From contig OW799234.1 of assembly GCA_941918925.1 (NCBI GenBank), positions 84,580,497-84,644,496 on the forward strand: 64,000 nt of DNA, written 5' to 3'. The DNA is from Phyto melanocephala. Lineage: Eukaryota > Arthropoda > Insecta > Diptera > Rhinophoridae. Numbering within the stretch: the first letter of the stretch is position 1; every line of letters starts with the position of its first letter. Shown here one piece after another: positions 12,630 to 26,137 of the stretch. The position numbers and the translations under genes were made by a program. The notes under the pieces were generated by a model that was not told the DNA's origin, made no database searches, and saw only the letters and a program-made list of their open reading frames with translations.

Positions 12630-13822
12630 ATAAATTTACGTACATATATAGTTTAATTAAAATAATTAAAAAAAGGAAAAAGTAAAGAGTAATAGAGCAT
12701 ACATTATTGAAATTTAAAATATATAATATGTATTAACGTATACTACGTACTCAATGGGAAAAATACATAAAAATAGATATGTATTTAGTTTAGTTTTTTT
12801 TTTCATAGTGCATCGTATTTTGCTACTAATCTCCCAATGGCAAATTCATTCATCTCATATAAAATACGTACATACTTAAAAAACATACATATATAAAAAT
12901 AACATCCCATTGTAAAAAAATAAATTTACGTACATATATAGTTTAATTAAAATAATTAAAAAAAGGAAAAAGTAAAGAGTAATAGAGCATACATTATTGA
13001 AATTTAAAATATATAATATGTATTAACGTATACTACGTACTCAATGGGAAAAATACATAAAAATAGATATGTATTTAGTTTAGTTTTTTTTTTCATAGTG
13101 CATCGTATTTTGCTAGTCATGATATTTCATATTCTACTCATATTGACCATGAAACATTGAAATGTAAAAAAAAAAAATTAAGCAAACACTTAATGGTATC
13201 GAACTGCGTACCACCAGCTTCATAGTTCAGTGGTGTACCCACTGCACTACCATCCTATAAATATTTATATAACTTAAATATACAAAAGTACTTGCAACCT
13301 ATATGAGGTTCATACAAAATAAAAATCATATACATACATACATACATTTAAGTATTAGCAATATGTTTGAATGAATATTCGTATGTAGGTTTTTTACACG
13401 CACACACATGCTACGTTGAATCAAGGTTATAGCTGTTGTTACTTTGTTATCTCTAGCAGCGAAAGCCGCGGTGACATTTTGTTTTCTTTAAATATTGTGA
13501 GCAGAGTTACCAGAGGAAGATTGAAAAATATTGTGAGCAGAGTTACCAGAGGAAGATTGAAAAAATCTATTATTTTCCTTAAGAGTTGTTACATTTAGCA
13601 TAAGGTATTACATTTAAAAATATTTTTTAATGCAAATAAATAAATGTAATTTATATGGACATTTGTATGAATGTATCTAGGTATTTATGTGAAAAAAATT
13701 AATTTTTACACAACAACGAAGTTGAAGTTTATTGATGTAACCGCTAATCTCCCAACGGCATGTAATTTCTTGCACTTGTTTGCAAGTTTAATTAAAAAAA
13801 TTAAGAAGAAGTAAAGGTGTAG
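12630..13822. repeat. Array monomer A1
   Basis: It starts with about two tandem copies of a roughly 280-bp subrepeat (CATCTCATATAAAATACG ... CGTATTTTGCTA). Next come the pseudo-tRNA at 13191-13256 (minus), a CATA run, and two 36-bp tandem units GTGAGCAGAGTTACCAGAGG (13491-13562). The tail ends in GAAGTAAAGGTGTAG. Confidence 0.85.
13191..13256 (-). ncRNA. Pseudo-tRNA / tRNA-derived Pol III unit (first of 17)
   Basis: On the minus strand, an A box TAGTGCAGTGG (consensus TRGYNNARNNG) is followed 44 nt later by a B-box-like AGTTCGATACC, as in a tRNA gene. A run of T follows at about 13167-13179, which could terminate Pol III. The acceptor and T stems do not pair properly and the anticodon arm is irregular, so this is a tRNA pseudogene or SINE head, not a working tRNA. 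The other copies begin near 14750, 16148, 18158, 19717, 21115, 22648, 24135, 25533, 27540, 29099, 30497, 32030, 33517, 34915, 36448 and 38281. Confidence 0.6.
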
Positions 13823-15385
13823 TCATGCAATAACAATAGTTTGTAACACCATTCATCTCATATAAAATACGTACATACTTAAAAAACATACATATATGAA
13901 AATAACATCCCATTGTAAAAAAATAAATTTACGTACATATATAGTTTAATTAAAATAATTAAAAAAAGGAAAAAGTAAAGAGTAATAGAGCATACATTAT
14001 TGAAATTTAAAATATATAATATGTGTTAACGTATACTACGTACTCAATGGGAAAAATACATAAAAATAGATATGTATTTAGTTTAGTTTTTTTTTTCATA
14101 GTGCATCGTATTTTGCTACTAATCTCCCAATGGCAAATTCATTCATCTCATATAAAATACGTACATACTTAAAAAACATACATATATAAAAAAAATAACA
14201 TCCCATTGTAAAAAAAAAATAAATTTACGTACATATATAAGTAAAGAGTAATAGAGCATACATTATTGAAATTTAAAATATATAATATGTATTAACGTAT
14301 ACTACGTACTCAATGGGAAAAATACATAAAAATAGATATGTATTTAGTTTAGTTTTTTTTTTCATAGTGCATCGTATTTTGCTACTAATCTCCCAATGGC
14401 AAATTCATTCATCTCATATAAAATACGTACATACTTAAAAAACATACATATATAAAAATAACATCCCATTGTAAAAAAATAAATTTACGTACATATATAG
14501 TTTAATTAAAATAATTAAAAAAAGGAAAAAGTAAAGAGTAATAGAGCATACATTATTGAAATTTAAAATATATAATATGTATTAACGTATACTACGTACT
14601 CAATGGGAAAAATACATAAAAATAGATATGTATTTAGTTTAGTTTTTTTTTTCATAGTGCATCGTATTTTGCTAGTCATGATATTTCATATTCTACTCAT
14701 ATTGACCATGAAACATTGAAATGTAAAAAAAAAAAATTAAGCAAACACTTAATGGTATCGAACTGCGTACCACCAGCTTCATAGTTCAGTGGTGTACCCA
14801 CTGCACTACCATCCTATAAATATTTATATAACTTAAATATACAAAAGTACTTGCAACCTATATGAGGTTCATACAAAATAAAAATCATATACATACATAC
14901 ATACATTTAAGTATTAGCAATAAGTTTGAATGAATATTCGTATGTAGGTTTTTTACACGCACACACATGCTACGTTGAATCAAGGTTATAGCTGTTGTTA
15001 CTTTGTTATCTCTAGCAGCGAAAGCCGCGGTGACATTTTGTTTTCTTTAAATATTGTGAGCAGAGTTACCAGAGGAAGATTGAAAAATATTGTGAGCAGA
15101 GTTACCAGAGGAAGATTGAAAAAATCTATTATTTTCCTTAAGAGTTGTTACATTTAGCATAAGGTATTACATTTAAAAATATTTTTTAATGCAAATAAAT
15201 AAATGTAATTTATATGGACATTTGTATGAATGTATCTAGGTATTTATGTGAAAAAAATTAATTTTTACACAACAACGAAGTTGAAGTTCATTGATGTAAC
15301 CGCTATTCTCCCAACGGCATGTAGGTAATTTCTTGCATTTGTTTGCAAGTTTAATTAAAAAAATTAAGAAGAAGTAAAGGTGTAG
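13823..15385. repeat. Array monomer B1
   Basis: Type B begins with TCATGCAATAACAATAGTTT, a mini-me 5' segment, and has about three of the 280-bp subrepeats. One of them lacks the GTTTAATTAAAATAATTA part. The pseudo-tRNA is near 14750 and the 36-bp pair near 15050-15121. Confidence 0.85.
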
Positions 15386-16756
15386 TAAGGTATTGCATTT
15401 AAAATTATTTCTTAATGGAAATAAATAAATGTAATTTATATGGACATTTGTATGAATGTATCTAGGTATTTATGTGAAAAAAATTAATTTTTACACTACA
15501 ACGAATTTGAAGTTTATTGATGTAACCGCTAATCTCCCAACGGCATGTAATTTCTTGCACTTGTTTGCAAGTTTAATTAAAAATATATAAAAATAACATC
15601 CCATTGTAAAAAAAAAATAAATTTACGTACATATATAAGTAAAGAGTAATAGAGCATACATTATTGAAATTTAAAATATATAATATGTATTAACGTATAC
15701 TACGTACTCAATGGGAAAAATACATAAAAATAGATATGTATTTAGTTTAGTTTTTTTTTTCATAGTGCATCGTATTTTGCTACTAATCTCCCAATGGCAA
15801 ATTCATTCATCTCATATAAAATACGTACATACTTAAAAAACATACATATATAAAAATAACATCCCATTGTAAAAAAATAAATTTACGTACATATATAGTT
15901 TAATTAAAATAATTAAAAAAAGGAAAAAGTAAAGAGTAATAGAGCATACATTATTGAAATTTAAAATATATAATATGTATTAACGTATACTACGTACTCA
16001 ATGGGAAAAATACATAAAAATAGATATGTATTTAGTTTAGTTTTTTTTTTCATAGTGCATCGTATTTTGCTAGTCATGATATTTCATATTCTACTCATAT
16101 TGACCATGAAACATTGAAATGTAAAAAAAAAAAATTAAGCAAACACTTAATGGTATCGAACTGCGTACCACCAGCTTCATAGTTCAGTGGTGTACCCACT
16201 GCACTACCATCCTATAAATATTTATATAACTTAAATATACAAAAGTACTTGCAACCTATATGAGGTTCATACAAAATAAAAATCATATACATACATACAT
16301 ACATTTAAGTATTAGCAATATGTTTGAATGAATATTCGTATGTAGGTTTTTTACACGCACACACATGCTACGTTGAATCAAGGTTATAGCTGTTGTTACT
16401 TTGTTATCTCTAGCAGCGAAAGCCGCGGTGACATTTTGTTTTCTTTAAATATTGTGAGCAGAGTTACCAGAGGAAGATTGAAAAATATTGTGAGCAGAGT
16501 TACCAGAGGAAGATTGAAAAAATCTATTATTTTCCTTAAGAGTTGTTACATTTAGCATAAGGTATTACATTTAAAAATATTTTTTAATGCAAATAAATAA
16601 ATGTAATTTATATGGACATTTGTATGAATGTATCTAGGTATTTATGTGAAAAAAATTAATTTTTACACAACAACGAAGTTGAAGTTCATTGATGTAACCG
16701 CTATTCTCCCAACGGCATGTAGGTAATTTCTTGCATTTGTTTGCAAGTTTAATTAA
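15386..16756. repeat. Array monomer C1
   Basis: Type C starts with a duplicated, diverged monomer tail (AAGGTATTGCATTTAAAATT ... GCAAGTTTAATTAAAAATAT), then two subrepeats, the pseudo-tRNA near 16148 and the 36-bp pair near 16448-16519. It is cut off by element X2. Confidence 0.85.
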
Positions 16757-17596
16757 AAAAACAAGTAAGAGCGCTATATTCGGCCGTGCCGAATCTTATA
16801 TACCCTTCACAACGTGTAGTCATGCAATAACAGTAGTTTTTATCACCATTCATCCCATATGAAATACGTACATACATATAAAAAACATCCCATTGTAAAA
16901 TTATAAATTTACGTATGTATGTTAAAAAAAAATAAAAAAAAAAAAATTTAAAAAAATTTAAAAAAAAATTTAAAAAAAAAATTTTAAAAAAAATTTAAAA
17001 AAAAAATAATTAAAATATATATTTTGAATATAAAACAAAAATAAATAAATAAAAAAAAAATTAAAAAAAAATATATAAAAAAAAAATGAAAAAAAAAATA
17101 ATAATAAAAATATATATAAGACATTAAATAAAAAATAAAAAAATTATAAAAAAAATTAAAAAAAAAATATAAAAAAAATAAAAAAAAAAATTGTTTGGCT
17201 CAGCTGGGATCTACGTTTTCTCTAACCAGTATACACGTTTGTATGTATGTATGTTGTTGTTGTAATGTTGTTTTTGTAAAAAAAAAAACGAGGTTGTCGT
17301 GGGTTTTTGCTCATATCGCAGTTGTTTATGTACCAATGTTTCTGATTTTCAATACCGATCTACTCCCGAATATTTCTGATATTTAAATACCTCACCCGGG
17401 TCCAAGCGATGTCGGGGGGCTTCAAAAAAATGATTTCAACATACACACGGACAGACTGACAGAGCTTAATCGACTCCCCTATTCATAAGCTTTCAGAAAA
17501 AATATACTTTATACTTATCGAAAATAAAAATTGTAAAATTTCACACGGAATGACAAACCTATATATACCCTTTTTCACTGTGTGAAGGGTATAAAA
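16757..17596 (+). mobile_element. mini-me-like element X2
   Basis: It appears identical to X1 along its visible landmarks, shifted by 4,967 bp, so it was copied as part of the array and not inserted independently. Confidence 0.75.
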
Positions 17597-18789
17597 ATAA
17601 ATTTACGTACATATATAGTTTAATTAAAATAATTAAAAAAAGGAAAAAGTAAAGAGTAATAGAGCATACATTATTGAAATTTAAAATATATAATATGTAT
17701 TAACGTATACTACGTACTCAATGGGAAAAATACATAAAAATAGATATGTATTTAGTTTAGTTTTTTTTTTCATAGTGCATCGTATTTTGCTACTAATCTC
17801 CCAATGGCAAATTCATTCATCTCATATAAAATACGTACATACTTAAAAAACATACATATATAAAAATAACATCCCATTGTAAAAAAATAAATTTACGTAC
17901 ATATATAGTTTAATTAAAATAATTAAAAAAAGGAAAAAGTAAAGAGTAATAGAGCATACATTATTGAAATTTAAAATATATAATATGTATTAACGTATAC
18001 TACGTACTCAATGGGAAAAATACATAAAAATAGATATGTATTTAGTTTAGTTTTTTTTTTCATAGTGCATCGTATTTTGCTAGTCATGATATTTCATATT
18101 CTACTCATATTGACCATGAAACATTGAAATGTAAAAAAAAAAAATTAAGCAAACACTTAATGGTATCGAACTGCGTACCACCAGCTTCATAGTTCAGTGG
18201 TGTACCCACTGCACTACCATCCTATAAATATTTATATAACTTAAATATACAAAAGTACTTGCAACCTATATGAGGTTCATACAAAATAAAAATCATATAC
18301 ATACATACATACATTTAAGTATTAGCAATATGTTTGAATGAATATTCGTATGTAGGTTTTTTACACGCACACACATGCTACGTTGAATCAAGGTTATAGC
18401 TGTTGTTACTTTGTTATCTCTAGCAGCGAAAGCCGCGGTGACATTTTGTTTTCTTTAAATATTGTGAGCAGAGTTACCAGAGGAAGATTGAAAAATATTG
18501 TGAGCAGAGTTACCAGAGGAAGATTGAAAAAATCTATTATTTTCCTTAAGAGTTGTTACATTTAGCATAAGGTATTACATTTAAAAATATTTTTTAATGC
18601 AAATAAATAAATGTAATTTATATGGACATTTGTATGAATGTATCTAGGTATTTATGTGAAAAAAATTAATTTTTACACAACAACGAAGTTGAAGTTTATT
18701 GATGTAACCGCTAATCTCCCAACGGCATGTAATTTCTTGCACTTGTTTGCAAGTTTAATTAAAAAAATTAAGAAGAAGTAAAGGTGTAG
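17597..18789. repeat. Array monomer A2
   Basis: Copy of A1 at +4,967 bp. Pseudo-tRNA near 18158. Confidence 0.85.
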
Positions 18790-20352
18790 TCATGCAATAA
18801 CAATAGTTTGTAACACCATTCATCTCATATAAAATACGTACATACTTAAAAAACATACATATATGAAAATAACATCCCATTGTAAAAAAATAAATTTACG
18901 TACATATATAGTTTAATTAAAATAATTAAAAAAAGGAAAAAGTAAAGAGTAATAGAGCATACATTATTGAAATTTAAAATATATAATATGTGTTAACGTA
19001 TACTACGTACTCAATGGGAAAAATACATAAAAATAGATATGTATTTAGTTTAGTTTTTTTTTTCATAGTGCATCGTATTTTGCTACTAATCTCCCAATGG
19101 CAAATTCATTCATCTCATATAAAATACGTACATACTTAAAAAACATACATATATAAAAAAAATAACATCCCATTGTAAAAAAAAAATAAATTTACGTACA
19201 TATATAAGTAAAGAGTAATAGAGCATACATTATTGAAATTTAAAATATATAATATGTATTAACGTATACTACGTACTCAATGGGAAAAATACATAAAAAT
19301 AGATATGTATTTAGTTTAGTTTTTTTTTTCATAGTGCATCGTATTTTGCTACTAATCTCCCAATGGCAAATTCATTCATCTCATATAAAATACGTACATA
19401 CTTAAAAAACATACATATATAAAAATAACATCCCATTGTAAAAAAATAAATTTACGTACATATATAGTTTAATTAAAATAATTAAAAAAAGGAAAAAGTA
19501 AAGAGTAATAGAGCATACATTATTGAAATTTAAAATATATAATATGTATTAACGTATACTACGTACTCAATGGGAAAAATACATAAAAATAGATATGTAT
19601 TTAGTTTAGTTTTTTTTTTCATAGTGCATCGTATTTTGCTAGTCATGATATTTCATATTCTACTCATATTGACCATGAAACATTGAAATGTAAAAAAAAA
19701 AAATTAAGCAAACACTTAATGGTATCGAACTGCGTACCACCAGCTTCATAGTTCAGTGGTGTACCCACTGCACTACCATCCTATAAATATTTATATAACT
19801 TAAATATACAAAAGTACTTGCAACCTATATGAGGTTCATACAAAATAAAAATCATATACATACATACATACATTTAAGTATTAGCAATAAGTTTGAATGA
19901 ATATTCGTATGTAGGTTTTTTACACGCACACACATGCTACGTTGAATCAAGGTTATAGCTGTTGTTACTTTGTTATCTCTAGCAGCGAAAGCCGCGGTGA
20001 CATTTTGTTTTCTTTAAATATTGTGAGCAGAGTTACCAGAGGAAGATTGAAAAATATTGTGAGCAGAGTTACCAGAGGAAGATTGAAAAAATCTATTATT
20101 TTCCTTAAGAGTTGTTACATTTAGCATAAGGTATTACATTTAAAAATATTTTTTAATGCAAATAAATAAATGTAATTTATATGGACATTTGTATGAATGT
20201 ATCTAGGTATTTATGTGAAAAAAATTAATTTTTACACAACAACGAAGTTGAAGTTCATTGATGTAACCGCTATTCTCCCAACGGCATGTAGGTAATTTCT
20301 TGCATTTGTTTGCAAGTTTAATTAAAAAAATTAAGAAGAAGTAAAGGTGTAG
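18790..20352. repeat. Array monomer B2
   Basis: Copy of B1 at +4,967 bp. Pseudo-tRNA near 19717. Confidence 0.85.
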
Positions 20353-21750
20353 TAAGGTATTGCATTTAAAATTATTTCTTAATGGAAATAAATAAATGTA
20401 ATTTATATGGACATTTGTATGAATGTATCTAGGTATTTATGTGAAAAAAATTAATTTTTACACTACAACGAATTTGAAGTTTATTGATGTAACCGCTAAT
20501 CTCCCAACGGCATGTAATTTCTTGCACTTGTTTGCAAGTTTAATTAAAAATATATAAAAATAACATCCCATTGTAAAAAAAAAATAAATTTACGTACATA
20601 TATAAGTAAAGAGTAATAGAGCATACATTATTGAAATTTAAAATATATAATATGTATTAACGTATACTACGTACTCAATGGGAAAAATACATAAAAATAG
20701 ATATGTATTTAGTTTAGTTTTTTTTTTCATAGTGCATCGTATTTTGCTACTAATCTCCCAATGGCAAATTCATTCATCTCATATAAAATACGTACATACT
20801 TAAAAAACATACATATATAAAAATAACATCCCATTGTAAAAAAATAAATTTACGTACATATATAGTTTAATTAAAATAATTAAAAAAAGGAAAAAGTAAA
20901 GAGTAATAGAGCATACATTATTGAAATTTAAAATATATAATATGTATTAACGTATACTACGTACTCAATGGGAAAAATACATAAAAATAGATATGTATTT
21001 AGTTTAGTTTTTTTTTTCATAGTGCATCGTATTTTGCTAGTCATGATATTTCATATTCTACTCATATTGACCATGAAACATTGAAATGTAAAAAAAAAAA
21101 ATTAAGCAAACACTTAATGGTATCGAACTGCGTACCACCAGCTTCATAGTTCAGTGGTGTACCCACTGCACTACCATCCTATAAATATTTATATAACTTA
21201 AATATACAAAAGTACTTGCAACCTATATGAGGTTCATACAAAATAAAAATCATATACATACATACATACATTTAAGTATTAGCAATATGTTTGAATGAAT
21301 ATTCGTATGTAGGTTTTTTACACGCACACACATGCTACGTTGAATCAAGGTTATAGCTGTTGTTACTTTGTTATCTCTAGCAGCGAAAGCCGCGGTGACA
21401 TTTTGTTTTCTTTAAATATTGTGAGCAGAGTTACCAGAGGAAGATTGAAAAATATTGTGAGCAGAGTTACCAGAGGAAGATTGAAAAAATCTATTATTTT
21501 CCTTAAGAGTTGTTACATTTAGCATAAGGTATTACATTTAAAAATATTTTTTAATGCAAATAAATAAATGTAATTTATATGGACATTTGTATGAATGTAT
21601 CTAGGTATTTATGTGAAAAAAATTAATTTTTACACAACAACGAAGTTGAAGTTCATTGATGTAACCGCTATTCTCCCAACGGCATGTAGGTAATTTCTTG
21701 CATTTGTTTGCAAGTTTAATTAAAAAAATTAAGAAGAAGTAAAGGTGTAG
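20353..21750. repeat. Array monomer C2
   Basis: Like C1 but with its full tail, running into monomer D1 where C1 runs into an X element. Pseudo-tRNA near 21115. Confidence 0.85.
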
Positions 21751-22952
21751 TAAGGTATTGCATTTAAAATTATTTCTTAATGGAAATAAATAAATGTAAT
21801 TTATATGGACATTTGTATGAATGTATCTAGGTATTTATGTGAAAAAAATTAATTTTTACACTACAACGAATTTGAAGTTTATTGATGTAACCGCTAATCT
21901 CCCAACGGCATGTAATTTCTTGCACTTGTTTGCAAGTTTAATTAAAAAAATTAAGAAGAAGTAAAGGTGTAGTCATGCAATAACAATAGTTTGTAACACC
22001 ATTCATCTCATATAAAATACGTACATACTTAAAAAACATACATATATGAAAATAACATCCCATTGTAAAAAAATAAATTTACGTACATATATAGTTTAAT
22101 TAAAATAATTAAAAAAAGGAAAAAGTAAAGAGTAATAGAGCATACATTATTGAAATTTAAAATATATAATATGTGTTAACGTATACTACGTACTCAATGG
22201 GAAAAATACATAAAAATAGATATGTATTTAGTTTAGTTTTTTTTTTCATAGTGCATCGTATTTTGCTACTAATCTCCCAATGGCAAATTCATTCATCTCA
22301 TATAAAATACGTACATACTTAAAAAACATACATATATAAAAATAACATCCCATTGTAAAAAAAAAATAAATTTACGTACATATATAGTTTAATTAAAATA
22401 ATTAAAAAAATAATTAAAAAAAGGAAAAAGTAAAGAGTAATAGAGCATACATTATTGAAATTTAAAATATATAATATGTATTAACGTATACTACGTACTC
22501 AATGGGAAAAATACATAAAAATAGATATGTATTTAGTTTAGTTTTTTTTTCATAGTGCATCGTATTTTGCTAGTCATGATATTTCATATTCTACTCATAT
22601 TGACCATGAAACATTGAAATGTAAAAAAAAAAAATTAAGCAAACACTTAATGGTATCGAACTGCGTACCACCAGCTTCATAGTTCAGTGGTGTACCCACT
22701 GCACTACCATCCTATAAATATTTATATAACTTAAATATACAAAAGTGCTTGCAACCTATATGAGGTTCATACAAAATAAAAATCATATACATACATACAT
22801 ACATACATTTAAGTATTAGCAATATGTTTGAATGAATATTCGTATGTAGGTTTTTTACACACGCACACATGCTACGTTGATCAAGGTTATAGCTGTTGTT
22901 ACTTTGTTATCTCTAGCAGCGAAAGCCGCGGTGACATTTTGTTTTCTTTAAA
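21751..22952. repeat. Array monomer D1
   Basis: Type D begins with the diverged tail copy (21751-21972), then two subrepeats. The second has an extra TAATTAAAAAAA segment and one T less in its T-run. The pseudo-tRNA is near 22648. D lacks the 36-bp GTGAGCAGAGTTACC pair because a truncated mini-me replaces everything after TTTGTTTTCTTTAAAT. Confidence 0.85.
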
Positions 22953-23560
22953 TAAATGCGTACATACATACATACATACCTACTATATGTTTCATTATTA
23001 TTCTTTATAATAAAGTATTTTATCCGCTCAAAAACGTACCATTGTAAAAAAATTATAAATTGAGTTTTTGAATGTAAGTACGTATAAAAAATAAAATAAC
23101 ACAAAAAAAAATGAAAAAAATAAAAAAAAAAAAAATTTTTTGTCTCAACTGGGATTCGAACATAAGCTCATCTAGTGTCTATTGTTAAAAAAAAACCGAG
23201 GTGGTCGTGGTTTTTTGCTCATATCTCAGTTATTTATGTACCGATTTTTCTGAATTTCAATAGCGATCTACTCCCGAATATTTCCAACATTTTAATACCT
23301 CATGCGGGTCCGGGCGATGTCGGGGGGCTTCAAAAAGTTGATTTCAACATACACACGGACAGACGGACAGACGGACAGACGGACAGACGGACAGACGGAC
23401 AGACGGACAGACGGACAGACGGACAGGGCTTAATCGACTTCCCTATTCATAAGCTTTCAGGAAATATATACTTTATGGGGTCGGAAATGAAAATTGTAGA
23501 AATTTCACACGGAATGACAAACCTATATATACCCTTTTTCACTGTGTGAAGGGTATAAAA
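22953..23560 (+). mobile_element. Truncated mini-me-like element mD1 with octamer array
   Basis: It lacks the outer CGGCCGTGCCG end. It keeps CAACTGGGATTCGAACATAA, the core and the end CTGTGTGAAGGGTATAAAA. The tract at 23356-23426 is nine uninterrupted copies of the octamer CGGACAGA (the last one partial), against about two in the X copies. The 124-codon frame across it (TDRRTDGQ repeats) is a product of the octamer. Confidence 0.75.
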
Positions 23561-24770
23561 ACATACATATATAAAAAAAATAACATCCCATTGTAAAAAA
23601 AAAATAAATTTACGTACATATATAAGTAAAGAGTAATAGAGCATACATTATTGAAATTTAAAATATATAATATGTATTAACGTATACTACGTACTCAATG
23701 GGAAAAATACATAAAAATAGATATGTATTTAGTTTAGTTTTTTTTTTCATAGTGCATCGTATTTTGCTACTAATCTCCCAATGGCAAATTCATTCATCTC
23801 ATATAAAATACGTACATACTTAAAAAACATACATATATAAAAATAACATCCCATTGTAAAAAAATAAATTTACGTACATATATAGTTTAATTAAAATAAT
23901 TAAAAAAAGGAAAAAGTAAAGAGTAATAGAGCATACATTATTGAAATTTAAAATATATAATATGTATTAACGTATACTACGTACTCAATGGGAAAAATAC
24001 ATAAAAATAGATATGTATTTAGTTTAGTTTTTTTTTTCATAGTGCATCGTATTTTGCTAGTCATGATATTTCATATTCTACTCATATTGACCATGAAACA
24101 TTGAAATGTAAAAAAAAAAAATTAAGCAAACACTTAATGGTATCGAACTGCGTACCACCAGCTTCATAGTTCAGTGGTGTACCCACTGCACTACCATCCT
24201 ATAAATATTTATATAACTTAAATATACAAAAGTACTTGCAACCTATATGAGGTTCATACAAAATAAAAATCATATACATACATACATACATTTAAGTATT
24301 AGCAATAAGTTTGAATGAATATTCGTATGTAGGTTTTTTACACGCACACACATGCTACGTTGAATCAAGGTTATAGCTGTTGTTACTTTGTTATCTCTAG
24401 CAGCGAAAGCCGCGGTGACATTTTGTTTTCTTTAAATATTGTGAGCAGAGTTACCAGAGGAAGATTGAAAAATATTGTGAGCAGAGTTACCAGAGGAAGA
24501 TTGAAAAAATCTATTATTTTCCTTAAGAGTTGTTACATTTAGCATAAGGTATTACATTTAAAAATATTTTTTAATGCAAATAAATAAATGTAATTTATAT
24601 GGACATTTGTATGAATGTATCTAGGTATTTATGTGAAAAAAATTAATTTTTACACAACAACGAAGTTGAAGTTCATTGATGTAACCGCTATTCTCCCAAC
24701 GGCATGTAGGTAATTTCTTGCATTTGTTTGCAAGTTTAATTAAAAAAATTAAGAAGAAGTAAAGGTGTAG
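23561..24770. repeat. Array monomer B3 (short)
   Basis: B-type monomer joined to mD1, missing the first subrepeat. Pseudo-tRNA near 24135; 36-bp pair near 24435-24506. Confidence 0.85.
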
Positions 24771-26137
24771 TAAGGTATTGCATTTAAAATTATTTCTTAA
24801 TGGAAATAAATAAATGTAATTTATATGGGCATTTGTATGAATGTATCTAGGTATTTATGTGAAAAAAATTAATTTTTACACTACAACGAATTTGAAGTTT
24901 ATTGATGTAACCGCTAATCTCCCAACGGCATGTAATTTCTTGCACTTGTTTGCAAGTTTAATTAAAAATATATAAAAATAACATCCCATTGTAAAAAAAA
25001 AATAAATTTACGTACATATATAAGTAAAGAGTAATAGAGCATACATTATTGAAATTTAAAATATATAATATGTATTAACGTATACTACGTACTCAATGGG
25101 AAAAATACATAAAAATAGATATGTATTTAGTTTAGTTTTTTTTTTCATAGTGCATCGTATTTTGCTACTAATCTCCCAATGGCAAATTCATTCATCTCAT
25201 ATAAAATACGTACATACTTAAAAAACATACATATATAAAAATAACATCCCATTGTAAAAAAATAAATTTACGTACATATATAGTTTAATTAAAATAATTA
25301 AAAAAAGGAAAAAGTAAAGAGTAATAGAGCATACATTATTGAAATTTAAAATATATAATATGTATTAACGTATACTACGTACTCAATGGGAAAAATACAT
25401 AAAAATAGATATGTATTTAGTTTAGTTTTTTTTTTCATAGTGCATCGTATTTTGCTAGTCATGATATTTCATATTCTACTCATATTGACCATGAAACATT
25501 GAAATGTAAAAAAAAAAAATTAAGCAAACACTTAATGGTATCGAACTGCGTACCACCAGCTTCATAGTTCAGTGGTGTACCCACTGCACTACCATCCTAT
25601 AAATATTTATATAACTTAAATATACAAAAGTACTTGCAACCTATATGAGGTTCATACAAAATAAAAATCATATACATACATACATACATTTAAGTATTAG
25701 CAATATGTTTGAATGAATATTCGTATGTAGGTTTTTTACACGCACACACATGCTACGTTGAATCAAGGTTATAGCTGTTGTTACTTTGTTATCTCTAGCA
25801 GCGAAAGCCGCGGTGACATTTTGTTTTCTTTAAATATTGTGAGCAGAGTTACCAGAGGAAGATTGAAAAATATTGTGAGCAGAGTTACCAGAGGAAGATT
25901 GAAAAAATCTATTATTTTCCTTAAGAGTTGTTACATTTAGCATAAGGTATTACATTTAAAAATATTTTTTAATGCAAATAAATAAATGTAATTTATATGG
26001 ACATTTGTATGAATGTATCTAGGTATTTATGTGAAAAAAATTAATTTTTACACAACAACGAAGTTGAAGTTCATTGATGTAACCGCTATTCTCCCAACGG
26101 CATGTAGGTAATTTCTTGCATTTGTTTGCAAGTTTAA
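24771..26137. repeat. Array monomer C3
   Basis: C-type monomer. It carries the variant TATATGGGCATTTG near 24825, shared only with C5, which fits its 9,382-bp copy relationship. It ends at X3. Pseudo-tRNA near 25533. Confidence 0.85.

Noticed and set aside
13191..13256. Functional tRNA gene
   Set aside because: A and B boxes are present, but the acceptor and T stems do not pair and the anticodon arm is irregular.
13416..13598. 60-codon frame repeated at 13 sites in the array (MNQGYSCCYF...)
   Set aside because: It is conserved only because the monomers are nearly identical DNA. It includes the 36-bp tandem repeat, has no domain or signal, and is lost in D monomers. No evidence of selection on the protein.
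23175..23549. 124-codon frame with DRRTDGQT repeats, four copies
   Set aside because: It is the translation of the CGGACAGA octamer tract inside a mini-me-like element.
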